Shown: in pieces, positions 7,823 through 16,116 of the stretch
How the letters are laid out: every line of letters starts with the position of its first letter
Position numbering within the stretch: the stretch's first letter is position 1
DNA from: Furfurilactobacillus milii
Lineage (GTDB): Bacteria > Bacillota > Bacilli > Lactobacillales > Lactobacillaceae
Direction of reading: 5' to 3'
Assembly: GCF_009863985.1 (NCBI RefSeq)
Contig: NZ_WEZT01000012.1
Coordinates: 1 to 64,000, forward strand
DNA: 64,000 nt
Position numbers and translations under genes: made by a program
The notes under the pieces: generated by a model
What the model was told of the DNA's origin: nothing
Seen by the model: the letters and a program-made list of their open reading frames with translations, nothing else
The model's database searches: none

Positions 7823-9736
7823 TTAATCGTTTTTGATAGTTACGTTATCAGCGCCAAACAGCTGTTGCGCTTTTGTTACCAATCCATTCTCCGGCTCACT
7901 GATACCAGCGTCTTCCGATGGCGAATCAAGTGGTGCTGACGCCGGCTCATCTGAAACTGGCGATTGCTGCCGATCAGTAGTAGGCCCAGCTGGGGCCGCT
8001 CCGCCCGTTAATTCTTCTTTATGATCCGTCAAAAAGTCCTTACGAATCTGCGGCCACTGATCCTCTGGAACAAACCAAACATCCGTTGTATCGCCAGTCA
8101 ATCGGTTAAGATTGTTCTCCAATGCTGTTCGCAAACCATCATCGGTAGCTGCCTTATCGAAGAAGAAAGCATAACTAAATGAAACAATTACACCCTCATT
8201 ACTAGCAGCAACAGGCTTTGAAACATGCATCATCGCTTTTTGTGTCACGGGCAGCGTACCCAATAAGTCGTCCCATACGTCACGCATCGCATCTAAATCA
8301 TGCTTTGTGGCGGCTCGTAACACTGGATAAATTTTCGCCAAGTTAACGTTTGCACTCGCATGGCTAGCAGTAGCAGTCGTCGTTTTGGCCCGTGCCGGCT
8401 TTCCTGTCTGCGTGCCCGTAGTTGATGCTGGCTGATTTGTTGGTGCTGGCGTCGCGCTAGTTGTCGAGGTCGTTTGAGTACCTTGAACACTATGAGACGA
8501 AGCTTCTACAGTAGGTGCTGGCTGTTGCGGTTGGGTCGTCGTTGCGCTTAAGCGGCTGACCGTTTGCTTCAACTGCTGAATTTGCGTCTCCAGTTCAGCT
8601 ACTTCAGCCGCATTAGAAGCGTTCCCTGATGTAGGGGCCTTAGTTGTGCCCACATTCGGATATATCTGTGCAAGCTTAACCGTCAACACTTCTAAATAGA
8701 CATCGGGATGCGTTGTAAATCGCAGCTGCGCAGCTACCTCATTTAAAGCATTGATCATTTGGTAAAAAACGTCAGGATCTGTATTCTTGCTCAACTGTTG
8801 AAAGACATCGCCGGTGGTATCACTACCGGTTACCATGTCAGGCGCTTCTTTATAAAGAAGCAGGTCACGAACGTAGCTAATTACGTCCTCTACAAACCGC
8901 CCAGCATCTTTACCATCGTCCAGGACCTTTTGGAGGGCCGCTAACCCAGCCGTCGTTTCATGAGCAACCACCTGTTTGACATAGTCAGCCAATAAGCTTT
9001 CCGTCACACTACCCGTGACCAACAGAGCATTATCGAGCGTCACTTCATTATCACCAAACGAAATCGTTTGATCCAAAATACTCAAGGCATCACGCATTCC
9101 GCCTTCTGCCGCATTAGCAATAACCTTTAAAGCTGGTTCCTCAAAATCAACTTGCTTTTGCTTCAAGATGTAAACCATTCGGTCAAAACTTTCTTGAGCC
9201 GTAATTCGTTTGAAATCAAAACGCTGCGTCCGTGAAATAATGGTCGCCGGAATTTTATGTGGTTCCGTGGTGGCCAAAATAAAGATCACATTTGCCGGTG
9301 GTTCTTCCAAAGTCTTCAATAAAGCATTAAAAGCACCAGTTGATAACATATGCACTTCATCAATAATGTAAATTTTATAAGTGGCCTGTGTCGGTGCGTA
9401 CTTGGCCTTATCACGAATGTCACGAATTTCTTCAACACCGTTGTTAGAAGCAGCATCAATTTCAATGACATCGTTTAGCTGACCGGCCGTGATTGCTTTA
9501 CAAATATCACAATTATTGCACGGTTCGCCATCTTTCTGATTTGGACAATTAATGGCCTTGGCAAAAATCTTCGCCGCTGATGTCTTACCGGTCCCACGTG
9601 GTCCACAGAAAAGGTAAGCATGACTCGTCTGCTGGGTCACAATAGCATTTTTTAATGTTTGTGTAATGACGGTCTGCCCAACAATTTCATCAAACCGTTG
9701 TGGCCGCCATACCCGATAAAGGGCTTGATAACTCAT
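7823..9736 (-). CDS. dnaX: DNA polymerase III subunits gamma/tau
   Basis: DnaX is the motor of the clamp loader and, as tau, connects it to polymerase and helicase. The 637-residue protein shows the Walker A GPRGTGKTSAAK, a zinc module (CPNQKDGEPCNNCDIC), Walker B YIIDEVHML and the SRTQRF sensor. Residues about 390-460 form a Thr/Ser/Ala/Gln-rich linker (LSATTTQPQQPAPTVEASS) before the C-terminal tau-like part. The length fits full-length tau; no frameshift signal for a short gamma form was identified. It is the first gene of the ybaB-recR-yaaL group. Confidence 0.96.
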   Translation of the reverse strand: MSYQALYRVWRPQRFDEIVGQTVITQTLKNAIVTQQTSHAYLFCGPRGTGKTSAAKIFAKAINCPNQKDGEPCNNCDICKAITAGQLNDVIEIDAASNNGVEEIRDIRDKAKYAPTQATYKIYIIDEVHMLSTGAFNALLKTLEEPPANVIFILATTEPHKIPATIISRTQRFDFKRITAQESFDRMVYILKQKQVDFEEPALKVIANAAEGGMRDALSILDQTISFGDNEVTLDNALLVTGSVTESLLADYVKQVVAHETTAGLAALQKVLDDGKDAGRFVEDVISYVRDLLLYKEAPDMVTGSDTTGDVFQQLSKNTDPDVFYQMINALNEVAAQLRFTTHPDVYLEVLTVKLAQIYPNVGTTKAPTSGNASNAAEVAELETQIQQLKQTVSRLSATTTQPQQPAPTVEASSHSVQGTQTTSTTSATPAPTNQPASTTGTQTGKPARAKTTTATASHASANVNLAKIYPVLRAATKHDLDAMRDVWDDLLGTLPVTQKAMMHVSKPVAASNEGVIVSFSYAFFFDKAATDDGLRTALENNLNRLTGDTTDVWFVPEDQWPQIRKDFLTDHKEELTGGAAPAGPTTDRQQSPVSDEPASAPLDSPSEDAGISEPENGLVTKAQQLFGADNVTIKND

Positions 9737-9805
9737 GTTAAACTCCTCATATTGATGTTCCTTATCGTGCGAAGTATCCGCACTTCGTTAGCATTCCTTT
9801 AAATC

Positions 9806-9834
9806 AGTATAAAGGTTTTAGACCCGAAAGATAA
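9806..9834 (-). promoter_or_regulatory. Candidate dnaX promoter
   Basis: On the minus strand a -35-like TTATCT and a -10 TATACT are separated by 17 bases, about 70 bases upstream of the dnaX ATG. The leader contains a short hairpin built from GTGCG and CGCAC. Confidence 0.5.
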
Positions 9835-9869
9835 CACCAGTGCTTCCAAATCTCAACTTGTATTTAAAA

Positions 9870-9916
9870 ATAAATAAAAAGCGCTCAACCAGTTGTTAAA
9901 GCCATTGGTCAAACGC
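9870..9916 (-). terminator. Terminator of the SRP RNA gene
   Basis: On the minus strand GGCGTTTGACCAAT pairs imperfectly with ACTGGTTGAGCGC and is followed by TTTTTATTT. It lies about 20 bases after the 3' end of the SRP RNA. Confidence 0.8.
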
Positions 9917-9933
9917 CGTTAATTTCAATAAAA

Positions 9934-10013
9934 CATGAAGCACAAACCGTCGCGGACTTAGTGCTGCTACCTTCCGGTCCTGACACAATTCGTGAGGACG
10001 GCCTTGCCTCATG
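9934..10013 (-). ncRNA. ffs: Small signal recognition particle RNA (4.5S-like)
   Basis: The minus strand contains GTCAGGACCGGAAGGTAGCA, the near-invariant SRP RNA apical domain with its GGAA tetraloop, which binds Ffh. Flanking sequences pair to extend the hairpin: CATGAGGCAAGGCCGTC at the 5' side with GACGGTTTGTGCTTCATG at the 3' side. The core is about 80 nt and the mature RNA may extend a few bases further at each end. Its place between tadA and dnaX is the usual one in Firmicutes. Confidence 0.95.
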
Positions 10014-10072
10014 GCCTTTCGGCAATTAATAATACTACGCTATTTACGTCATAAAAGCTAGTGTTTTGCTTG

Positions 10073-10591
10073 TCATTTTGTTCGTTGTGAACTCGGTTTT
10101 TTTGCACCACGTCCTCGACGGATTGCCCGGAAAAAATTCTGCATAAGCGCGCTGGCTTGATCTGCCATGAGTCCCTCATGAACAATAACTCGATGATTAA
10201 AACGTGGGTCTTCCAGCAATTGGTATAAAGAACGCACTGTACCAGCCTTAGGGTCTCGGGCACCAAAATAGACTTCAGGAATCCGAGCGTTGATAATGGC
10301 ACCACTACACATGGGACATGGCTCGATGGTGACAAACAACTGACAATCTTCTAGTCGCCAGGTGTTAAGTGTCTGATTAGCTTCACTGATCGCCATGATC
10401 TCCGCATGCAACGTTGCATCTTGAGCATGCTCACGCAGATTATAGCCACGACCCACAATTTTCCCCTGGTGCATGACGACTGCACCAATCGGCACTTCAC
10501 CAACACTGCCGGCGATTCGCGCTTGCTTCAAAGCCTCTCTCATCCCTGCTTCAGCAATGGTCGGCGTTATATTTTCGTTCATCTCAGCCAT
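10073..10591 (-). CDS. tadA: tRNA-specific adenosine deaminase
   Basis: TadA converts A34 to inosine in tRNA-Arg(ACG). The protein has the cytidine-deaminase fold: HAEIMAI supplies a zinc ligand and the catalytic Glu, and PCPMCSGAI supplies the other two zinc ligands. The ATG at 10591 overlaps the stop of the upstream methylase by eight bases (ATGGCTGA), suggesting translational coupling, and gives 172 residues. Starts at 10582 or later are possible. Confidence 0.93.
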   Translation of the reverse strand: MAEMNENITPTIAEAGMREALKQARIAGSVGEVPIGAVVMHQGKIVGRGYNLREHAQDATLHAEIMAISEANQTLNTWRLEDCQLFVTIEPCPMCSGAIINARIPEVYFGARDPKAGTVRSLYQLLEDPRFNHRVIVHEGLMADQASALMQNFFRAIRRGRGAKKPSSQRTK

Positions 10592-11204
10592 TAGCCTGAT
10601 CACTCGCAATTGATTCCAAGATATAGTAACCTTTATCTTTTTTGATAATTTCACAATTGCCAAAAATTTTCTGCATTAGTTTCTTTGCAGAAGGTGCACC
10701 TTGTTTTTTTTGCAAAACAACGGTTAGGCGACCATTAGGCAACAAATGCGTTTGGGCACCTGAAATCATGCCATCAACAACCGCTTTTCCTGCGCGAACA
10801 GGTGGGTTGGTAACAATGGCTGCATATTTATTAGTCACCTTTTCGTACTGATCAGACGTGTGGATGGTTGCATTATGAATTTGATTTTGATCTGCATTCC
10901 GTTTGGCCAGGGCTAGTGCCCGCTCATTTACGTCGACTAACTCGACGGTACGATCAGGATTGTCTAAAGCAATTGCAAGTCCAATAGGACCGTAACCACA
11001 ACCCATATCTAAAATTGAACCTGACGGAATGTCATGTAGGTTTACCGCATCCAATAAAACCCGTGAACCATAGTCAACAGTACGTTTCGAGAAGACACCG
11101 TTGTCCGTAGTAAACATCATTTCATGACCTAATAGACGAAAATTCCACGTCGCTTCGTCGTGTACAACGTCCGGATTTGGCGTATAATAATGGTTGTTCA
11201 TCAT
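10584..11204 (-). CDS. RsmC-like class I SAM-dependent methyltransferase
   Basis: The 206-residue protein has motif I (ILDMGCGYGPIGLA) and the NPP motif (AIVTNPPVRAGK) of the RsmC/YbxB family of rRNA guanine-N2 methylases. It corresponds to the single C-terminal catalytic domain of E. coli RsmC, the form usual in Firmicutes. A 16S rRNA target is likely by family but the exact base is not shown. It overlaps tadA by eight bases; GAGG lies nine bases before the ATG. Confidence 0.85.
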   Translation of the reverse strand: MMNNHYYTPNPDVVHDEATWNFRLLGHEMMFTTDNGVFSKRTVDYGSRVLLDAVNLHDIPSGSILDMGCGYGPIGLAIALDNPDRTVELVDVNERALALAKRNADQNQIHNATIHTSDQYEKVTNKYAAIVTNPPVRAGKAVVDGMISGAQTHLLPNGRLTVVLQKKQGAPSAKKLMQKIFGNCEIIKKDKGYYILESIASDQANG

Positions 11205-11292
11205 TTAAGTTAACCTCGTTTCTGTTTTCATCATAATGGAATCGCGGATAAAAGTAACGAAAAAAATTCGAAATTTTATAAACCCTTTGAGG

Positions 11293-11308
11293 ACACCATA
11301 TCTTGTGG
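11293..11308. promoter_or_regulatory. NrdR box 1
   Basis: ACACCATATCTTGTGG fits the NrdR consensus acaCwAtATaTwGtgt with three deviations. NrdR is the dATP/ATP-sensing repressor of ribonucleotide reductase operons. Confidence 0.75.
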
Positions 11309-11324
11309 ATGCATCGTATAAATG

Positions 11325-11340
11325 CCACAAAATATGGTAT
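11325..11340. promoter_or_regulatory. NrdR box 2
   Basis: Read on the minus strand this is ATACCATATTTTGTGG, a close match to the NrdR consensus. The two boxes start 32 bp apart (three helical turns), the usual spacing for cooperative NrdR binding, and are inverted relative to each other. Confidence 0.75.
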
Positions 11341-11347
11341 TTTTTTG

Positions 11348-11375
11348 TTGCATTTCAATCTCCAGCCACTATACT
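11348..11375 (+). promoter_or_regulatory. Candidate nrdHEF promoter
   Basis: TTGCAT and TATACT are separated by 16 bases, just downstream of the second NrdR box and about 60 bases before nrdH. Confidence 0.55.
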
Positions 11376-11434
11376 TAGGTCATCAGCAAAACCAGTTTTT
11401 AAGTTCAAATGTGCAGAGAGAGGAAGTGGCCATT

Positions 11435-11662
11435 ATGGCTAAAGTTGTTGTATTTACAAAGGATAATTGCATTCAGTGCAAGATGACAAAGCGTTTTTTG
11501 AACGCACATAACGTTGATTTTGAGGAACGTAATATTAATCAGCATCCAGAACTGATCGACTACTTAAAGGGTCGCGGTTTTCAAGCAATGCCGGTTGTTG
11601 ATGCAGATGGTGTCGATGCAGTGTCTGGTTTCCGTCCAGACGTGCTGGCAAAGCTGGCTTAA
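11435..11662 (+). CDS. nrdH: Glutaredoxin-like NrdH
   Basis: NrdH is the thioredoxin-reductase-dependent electron donor for class Ib ribonucleotide reductase. The 75-residue protein has the CIQC redox motif near residue 11 and the MPVV and SGFRPD segments of the family. The ATG at 11435 is set by AGGAAG nine bases upstream; a longer frame begins inside the regulatory region. It is the first gene of nrdHEF. Confidence 0.95.
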   Translation: MAKVVVFTKDNCIQCKMTKRFLNAHNVDFEERNINQHPELIDYLKGRGFQAMPVVDADGVDAVSGFRPDVLAKLA

Positions 11663-11760
11663 TTTCCCATCATTTTGTCAATGAACACGGCTCAGGCGTA
11701 CGCGGAGCGTTGGCGTGCGTCTTTTCTTTTATCAAAAATCAATCAGGGAGTGACAGAAAA

Positions 11761-13926
11761 ATGGCATTAAAGGATTTAAAGGACGTCACGTATTACGATT
11801 TGAATAATGAGATTAACATTCCCGTTAACGGGCAAATTCCGTTGAATAAGGATAAGGAAGCCCTCGCTGCCTTCTTAACAGAAAACGTTGAACCCAACAC
11901 CATGAAGTTTGACTCGCTTCGCGAACGCTTTGATTACCTGCTTGATAACAATTACATTGAACGTGACTTTTTTGAAAAGTATGATTTTTCTTTTGTGGAA
12001 AAACTGTATGACTATTTGAACGCACAAGATTTTCATTTCAAGACATTCATGGCAGCCTACAAATTTTATGCCCAGTACACACTCCGTACAAATGATAATC
12101 AACAGTATTTAGAAGGCTTTATCGATCGTGTTGCAATGAATGCACTGTTCTTCGCAGACGGCGATGAGCAACTAGCTATGGACCTAGCCGATGAAATCGT
12201 CCACCAACGTTACCAACCAGCCACACCTAGTTTCTTAAACGCTGGTCGAGCTCGTCGTGGTGAATTGGTATCTTGTTTTGTCCTCCAAATGACAGATGAC
12301 ATGAATGCCATTGGCCGTGGTATAAACTCCGCTCTGCAACTGTCACGTATTGGTGGTGGAGTCGGTATTAACCTCTCAAATTTACGTGAGGCCGGGGCGC
12401 CAATCAAAGGTATCGCCAATGCTGCATCCGGTGTTGTACCTGTTATGAAATTACTAGAGGACTCTTTCTCCTACTCTAATCAATTAGGACAACGTCAAGG
12501 TGCCGGTGTGGTTTACCTCTCCGTTTTCCACCCAGATATTATCGGCTTCCTTGGTGCCAAAAAAGAAGCTGCCGACGAAAAGGTACGTGTTAAAACGCTT
12601 TCGCTTGGTGTAACCATACCGGATAAGTTTTACCAATTAGTGGCGGCTGATGAAGATATGTACCTATTTTCACCGCAAAGTGTTGAAAAGGAATATGGCA
12701 AACCATTTTCATATGTTGACATCACTAAAGAGTATGACAATTTAGTCGCCAACCCCAACATCGCCAAAAAGAAAATTCGTGCACGAACGCTAGAAACTGA
12801 AATCAGCAAGCTTCAACAAGAATCCGGTTACCCTTACGTCGTTAACATTGACACGGCCAACCTGCATAATCCAATTGCCGGCAAAATCATCATGAGTAAC
12901 CTTTGTTCAGAGATTTTACAAGTCATGACCCCTTCTAAAATCAATAACAAACAAGAGTATGACGTTCTTGGTAAGGACGTTAGTTGTAACCTTGGCTCAA
13001 CAAACATCGTTAACCTAATGGCCTCGCCTGACTTCGGTCACTCCGTTGAGGCAATGGTTCGTGCCCTCACTTACGTCACGGATCACAGCAATATCGATGT
13101 TGTCCCTAGTGTTCAGTACGGTAACCAGCAAAGTCATGCAATCGGTTTAGGTGCCATGGGATTGCACGCCTACTTTGCAAAGAACCATATGCACTATGGT
13201 GATGAAGACTCCCTTGACTTCACAAAGGTTTACTTCATGTTGCTGAATTACTGGTCACTTAAAGCGTCAAACGAAATTGCTCGTGAACGCCATGAAACGT
13301 TTGCTGGATTCGACAAATCTGACTACGCCAATGGAACCTACTTCGACAAGTACGTGACGAAGGATTGGGGCCCAAGCCGTGATAAGGTGGTTGAACAGTT
13401 TAAGGGAATTTTTATCCCCACTAAGGATGACTGGGCAGCATTGAAAGCAGATGTTATGAAGGATGGCTTGTATCACCAAAACCGGATGGCCATTGCGCCA
13501 AATGGTTCCATTTCCTACATTAATGACACAACTGCTAGTTTGAACCCCATCGTCAACCGAATTGAAGAACGGCAAGAAAAGAAGATCGGTAAGATTTACT
13601 ATCCAGCACCATATTTATCCAATGACACCCTGCCATACTATCAGTCAGCCTATGACACAGACATGCGTAAAGTAATCGACATTTATGCCACCGCGCAAGA
13701 ACACATCGATCAAGGAATGGCCTTAACCCTGTTTATGCGATCAACGATGCCTGAAGGCCTCTATGAATGGAAAAATGGTCGCACCGACAAAATGACCACG
13801 CGTGACCTTAACATTCTGCGTAACTATGCTTGGAAAAAGGGTTGTAAGTCTGTCTACTACGTTCGTACCTTTACCGACAACAACGGTGAAGTCGGCGCAA
13901 ACGAATGTGAAAGTTGCAGTATTTAG
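11761..13926 (+). CDS. nrdE: Class Ib ribonucleoside-diphosphate reductase, alpha subunit
   Basis: NrdE holds the active site that reduces NDPs to dNDPs. The 721-residue protein lacks the N-terminal ATP cone of NrdA, as expected for class Ib. It carries the active-site stretch NLCSEI, and ends with the mobile redox pair in ECESCSI, which passes electrons from NrdH. The ATG at 11761 follows GGGAG; a frame extension to 11710 is not supported. A 264-base gap with a large hairpin separates it from nrdF. Confidence 0.96.
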   Translation: MALKDLKDVTYYDLNNEINIPVNGQIPLNKDKEALAAFLTENVEPNTMKFDSLRERFDYLLDNNYIERDFFEKYDFSFVEKLYDYLNAQDFHFKTFMAAYKFYAQYTLRTNDNQQYLEGFIDRVAMNALFFADGDEQLAMDLADEIVHQRYQPATPSFLNAGRARRGELVSCFVLQMTDDMNAIGRGINSALQLSRIGGGVGINLSNLREAGAPIKGIANAASGVVPVMKLLEDSFSYSNQLGQRQGAGVVYLSVFHPDIIGFLGAKKEAADEKVRVKTLSLGVTIPDKFYQLVAADEDMYLFSPQSVEKEYGKPFSYVDITKEYDNLVANPNIAKKKIRARTLETEISKLQQESGYPYVVNIDTANLHNPIAGKIIMSNLCSEILQVMTPSKINNKQEYDVLGKDVSCNLGSTNIVNLMASPDFGHSVEAMVRALTYVTDHSNIDVVPSVQYGNQQSHAIGLGAMGLHAYFAKNHMHYGDEDSLDFTKVYFMLLNYWSLKASNEIARERHETFAGFDKSDYANGTYFDKYVTKDWGPSRDKVVEQFKGIFIPTKDDWAALKADVMKDGLYHQNRMAIAPNGSISYINDTTASLNPIVNRIEERQEKKIGKIYYPAPYLSNDTLPYYQSAYDTDMRKVIDIYATAQEHIDQGMALTLFMRSTMPEGLYEWKNGRTDKMTTRDLNILRNYAWKKGCKSVYYVRTFTDNNGEVGANECESCSI

Positions 13927-13940
13927 TAAGGTGAGCGTGA

Positions 13941-14045
13941 CCAGACCGAGGTTGAATCCGAGCAACAACAAGAGATTAGTATTGTACAAGCGGTCTTGGC
14001 TTGTACGGTACTAGTCTCAGGTTGTGCACAGGATTCAGGTCTGGG
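13941..14045 (+). repeat. Long imperfect palindrome between nrdE and nrdF
   Basis: The left arm (13941-13991, starting CCAGACC and ending TACAAGC) pairs with the right arm (about 13998-14045, starting GCTTGTAC and ending GGTCTGG) around a 6-7 base loop. Reading both arms in the same sense, blocks CCAGACC, TGAATCC, CAAC, GAGA/GAGACTAGTA and GTACAAGC line up, with a few short bulges. In RNA this is a stem of roughly 45-50 pairs inside the operon. It may be a processing or attenuation structure, or a small palindromic insertion. No T run follows directly, so it is not a simple terminator. Confidence 0.75.
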
Positions 14046-14190
14046 AGCGCGTTATCGCTACATAAAGGTATGCGATAGATTTTTGAGAATATATATTTCC
14101 AAAATTCACTAATGACAAACACCCATTCTCGTTCTACGATAATCATAATTAACTGATAGCATACAGAGACATCCGACACAGGAGGACAAT

Positions 14191-15168
14191 ATGGAAAACG
14201 GCAATTATAAAGCCATTAACTGGAATCAAGTTTCAGATGAAATTGATAAAGCAACTTGGGAGAAACTCACTGAGCAGTTCTGGCTCGACACGCGGATTCC
14301 CGTTTCAAACGACATGGATGATTGGCGCACCTTGGATGACGATCACAAATGGGTGGTCGGTCACGTTTTCGGTGGTCTAACCTTGCTGGACACGCTTCAA
14401 TCACAAGACGGCATGGCTGCACTACGTCGCGACGTCCGGACGCAACATGAAACGGCCGTTTTGAACAACATTCAGTTCATGGAATCTGTTCATGCCAAAA
14501 GTTATTCGACCATTTTTGAAACATTGAACACACCCGATGAAATCGACGAGATTTTCGACTGGAGCGATTCTGAAGATCTACTGCAGAATAAGGCAAAACG
14601 GATTTATACGTTGTACCACGACGATGAGAACCCACTCAAAAAGAAGATCTCCAGTGTTTTCCTCGAAACGTTCCTGTTTTACTCTGGTTTTTACACACCA
14701 CTTTATTATTTGGGTCATAACAAGCTAAACAACGTTGCCGAGATCATCAAACTGATTTTGCGTGATGAATCTGTCCATGGTACTTACATTGGCTACAAGT
14801 TCCAACTAGGAATGAAGGAATTAACAGAAAACGAACAGCAGTCCTTAAAGGATTGGATGTATGATTTTCTTTATTATCTTTATGACAATGAAGAAAAATA
14901 CACGCACCTTGTTTATGACCGTGTCGGCTGGTCGGACGATGTTTTGAAGTTCATTCGCTACAACGCCAATAAAGCACTGATGAACTTGGGTCAAGAACCC
15001 CTTTTCCCTGATACCGCTGAGGACGTTAATCCAGTCGTTATGAACGGAATTTCAACATCTACTTCTAACCATGACTTCTTTAGCCAGGTCGGAAATGGTT
15101 ATCTACTAGGAAACGTAGAAGCCATGAACGACTCGGACTACGATATTGGTGGTAAGAAGAAAAATTAG
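14191..15168 (+). CDS. nrdF: Class Ib ribonucleoside-diphosphate reductase, beta subunit
   Basis: NrdF carries the dinuclear Mn or Fe site and the tyrosyl radical used by NrdE. The ligands can be placed: Asp in LLDTLQ, Glu and His in FMESVHAKSY (the Tyr is the likely radical), Glu in FLETFLFY, and Glu and His in RDESVHGTYIG. The length, 325 residues, is typical. AGGAGG is eight bases before the ATG. NrdI, the flavodoxin needed for Mn-site activation in class Ib enzymes, is not in this operon. Confidence 0.96.
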   Translation: MENGNYKAINWNQVSDEIDKATWEKLTEQFWLDTRIPVSNDMDDWRTLDDDHKWVVGHVFGGLTLLDTLQSQDGMAALRRDVRTQHETAVLNNIQFMESVHAKSYSTIFETLNTPDEIDEIFDWSDSEDLLQNKAKRIYTLYHDDENPLKKKISSVFLETFLFYSGFYTPLYYLGHNKLNNVAEIIKLILRDESVHGTYIGYKFQLGMKELTENEQQSLKDWMYDFLYYLYDNEEKYTHLVYDRVGWSDDVLKFIRYNANKALMNLGQEPLFPDTAEDVNPVVMNGISTSTSNHDFFSQVGNGYLLGNVEAMNDSDYDIGGKKKN

Positions 15169-15192
15169 TCATTTATAGTAAAAGATGCAGTG

Positions 15193-15233
15193 AAATAAAA
15201 ATCATCCTAATTTAAAGGATGGTTTTTATTTTT
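15193..15233 (+). terminator. Terminator of nrdHEF
   Basis: AAAAATCATCC pairs with GGATGGTTTTT and is followed by ATTTTT. Confidence 0.9.
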
Positions 15234-15375
15234 GATTACAGTGCAATCAAACTTAATCGGGAACTCCAAATTCGCTAATTACGCTATTAAACTGCAAATG
15301 AGTCACCATTTACCTTATGGTATACTGAATGCAAGTTAGTATTATGAAACATCGCTTAATTTGGAGATCGTAATT

Positions 15376-15951
15376 ATGACAAAAATCAATTCACTTTGTG
15401 TCTTTTGTGGTTCATTACCAGGTAATCACCCCGAATATTCAGTGCAAGCTGCACTGCTAGGTGGCTATTTGGCCGACCATCATATTCGCTTAATTTACGG
15501 TGGATCTTCTGATGGTTTAATGGGCACGGTGGCAAATGCAACAATCGATGCTGGTGGTCAAGTAACTGGCATTATGCCTCGCTTCCTCAAGCGGATCAGC
15601 ACCGAAAGTAACAACTTAACGGATCTAGTAGAGGTCAGCACTATGGACGAGCGTAAAGAAAAAATGCTCGCTATGTCTGATGCGTTTATTGTGTTGCCTG
15701 GTGGCTTTGGGACCTTCGAAGAATTAGGCACAATGTTGTCTTGGAGCAAAATTGACATTCACACTAAACCCATTGCTCTCTTCAACATTGACCACTTTTA
15801 CGACTCTCTGTGGCAATGGTTTGTCGACGCAGCAGAATCCGAATTTTTGCCACTTAGCGACTTAAAGTTAATGGTTAACGCTAGTTCCATTGATCAAATT
15901 TTTGACTACTTTGCAACATTTAAACATGTGACAGCGATGCCACATGCTTAA
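15376..15951 (+). CDS. LOG family protein (TIGR00730, nucleoside monophosphate phosphoribohydrolase)
   Basis: The 191-residue protein shows the Rossmann-like start LCVFCGSLPGNHPEY and the diagnostic PGGFGTFEEL (PGGxGTxxE) motif of LOG/lysine-decarboxylase-like proteins. Family members hydrolyse nucleoside 5'-monophosphates to base and ribose 5-phosphate; the substrate in bacteria is not settled. An extended -10 promoter (TGG followed by TATACT, 15318-15326) lies upstream, and GGAG precedes the ATG at 15376. It is a single-gene unit ended by the terminator at 15976-16027. Confidence 0.88.
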   Translation: MTKINSLCVFCGSLPGNHPEYSVQAALLGGYLADHHIRLIYGGSSDGLMGTVANATIDAGGQVTGIMPRFLKRISTESNNLTDLVEVSTMDERKEKMLAMSDAFIVLPGGFGTFEELGTMLSWSKIDIHTKPIALFNIDHFYDSLWQWFVDAAESEFLPLSDLKLMVNASSIDQIFDYFATFKHVTAMPHA

Positions 15952-15975
15952 GGCGACATTTTTAAAACGCCCCCC

Positions 15976-16027
15976 AAAAAAGGCCACTCAAGCTGGCAGA
16001 AAATCCTGCCTGCTCGAGTAGCCTTTT
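15976..16027. terminator. Bidirectional terminator
   Basis: AAAAAAGGC, ACTC and GGCAG pair with CTGCC, GAGT and GCCTTTT. It serves the LOG gene on the plus strand and could also stop readthrough from mprF. Confidence 0.8.
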
Positions 16028-16116
16028 GCGTGCTATCCGTTTAAATAAAGCTTTTGCTTTAAATGAACGTCATTATACAAATTTAGAATTGAACGAAAAT
16101 AGCGTAACTTCATGGA

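Noticed and set aside
8293-8490. Frame on the minus strand inside dnaX
   Set aside because: It is an out-of-frame shadow of the Thr/Gln-rich linker of DnaX.
13741-14179. Minus-strand open frames around the nrdE-nrdF gap
   Set aside because: They are shadows of nrdE and of the long palindrome, without start signals.
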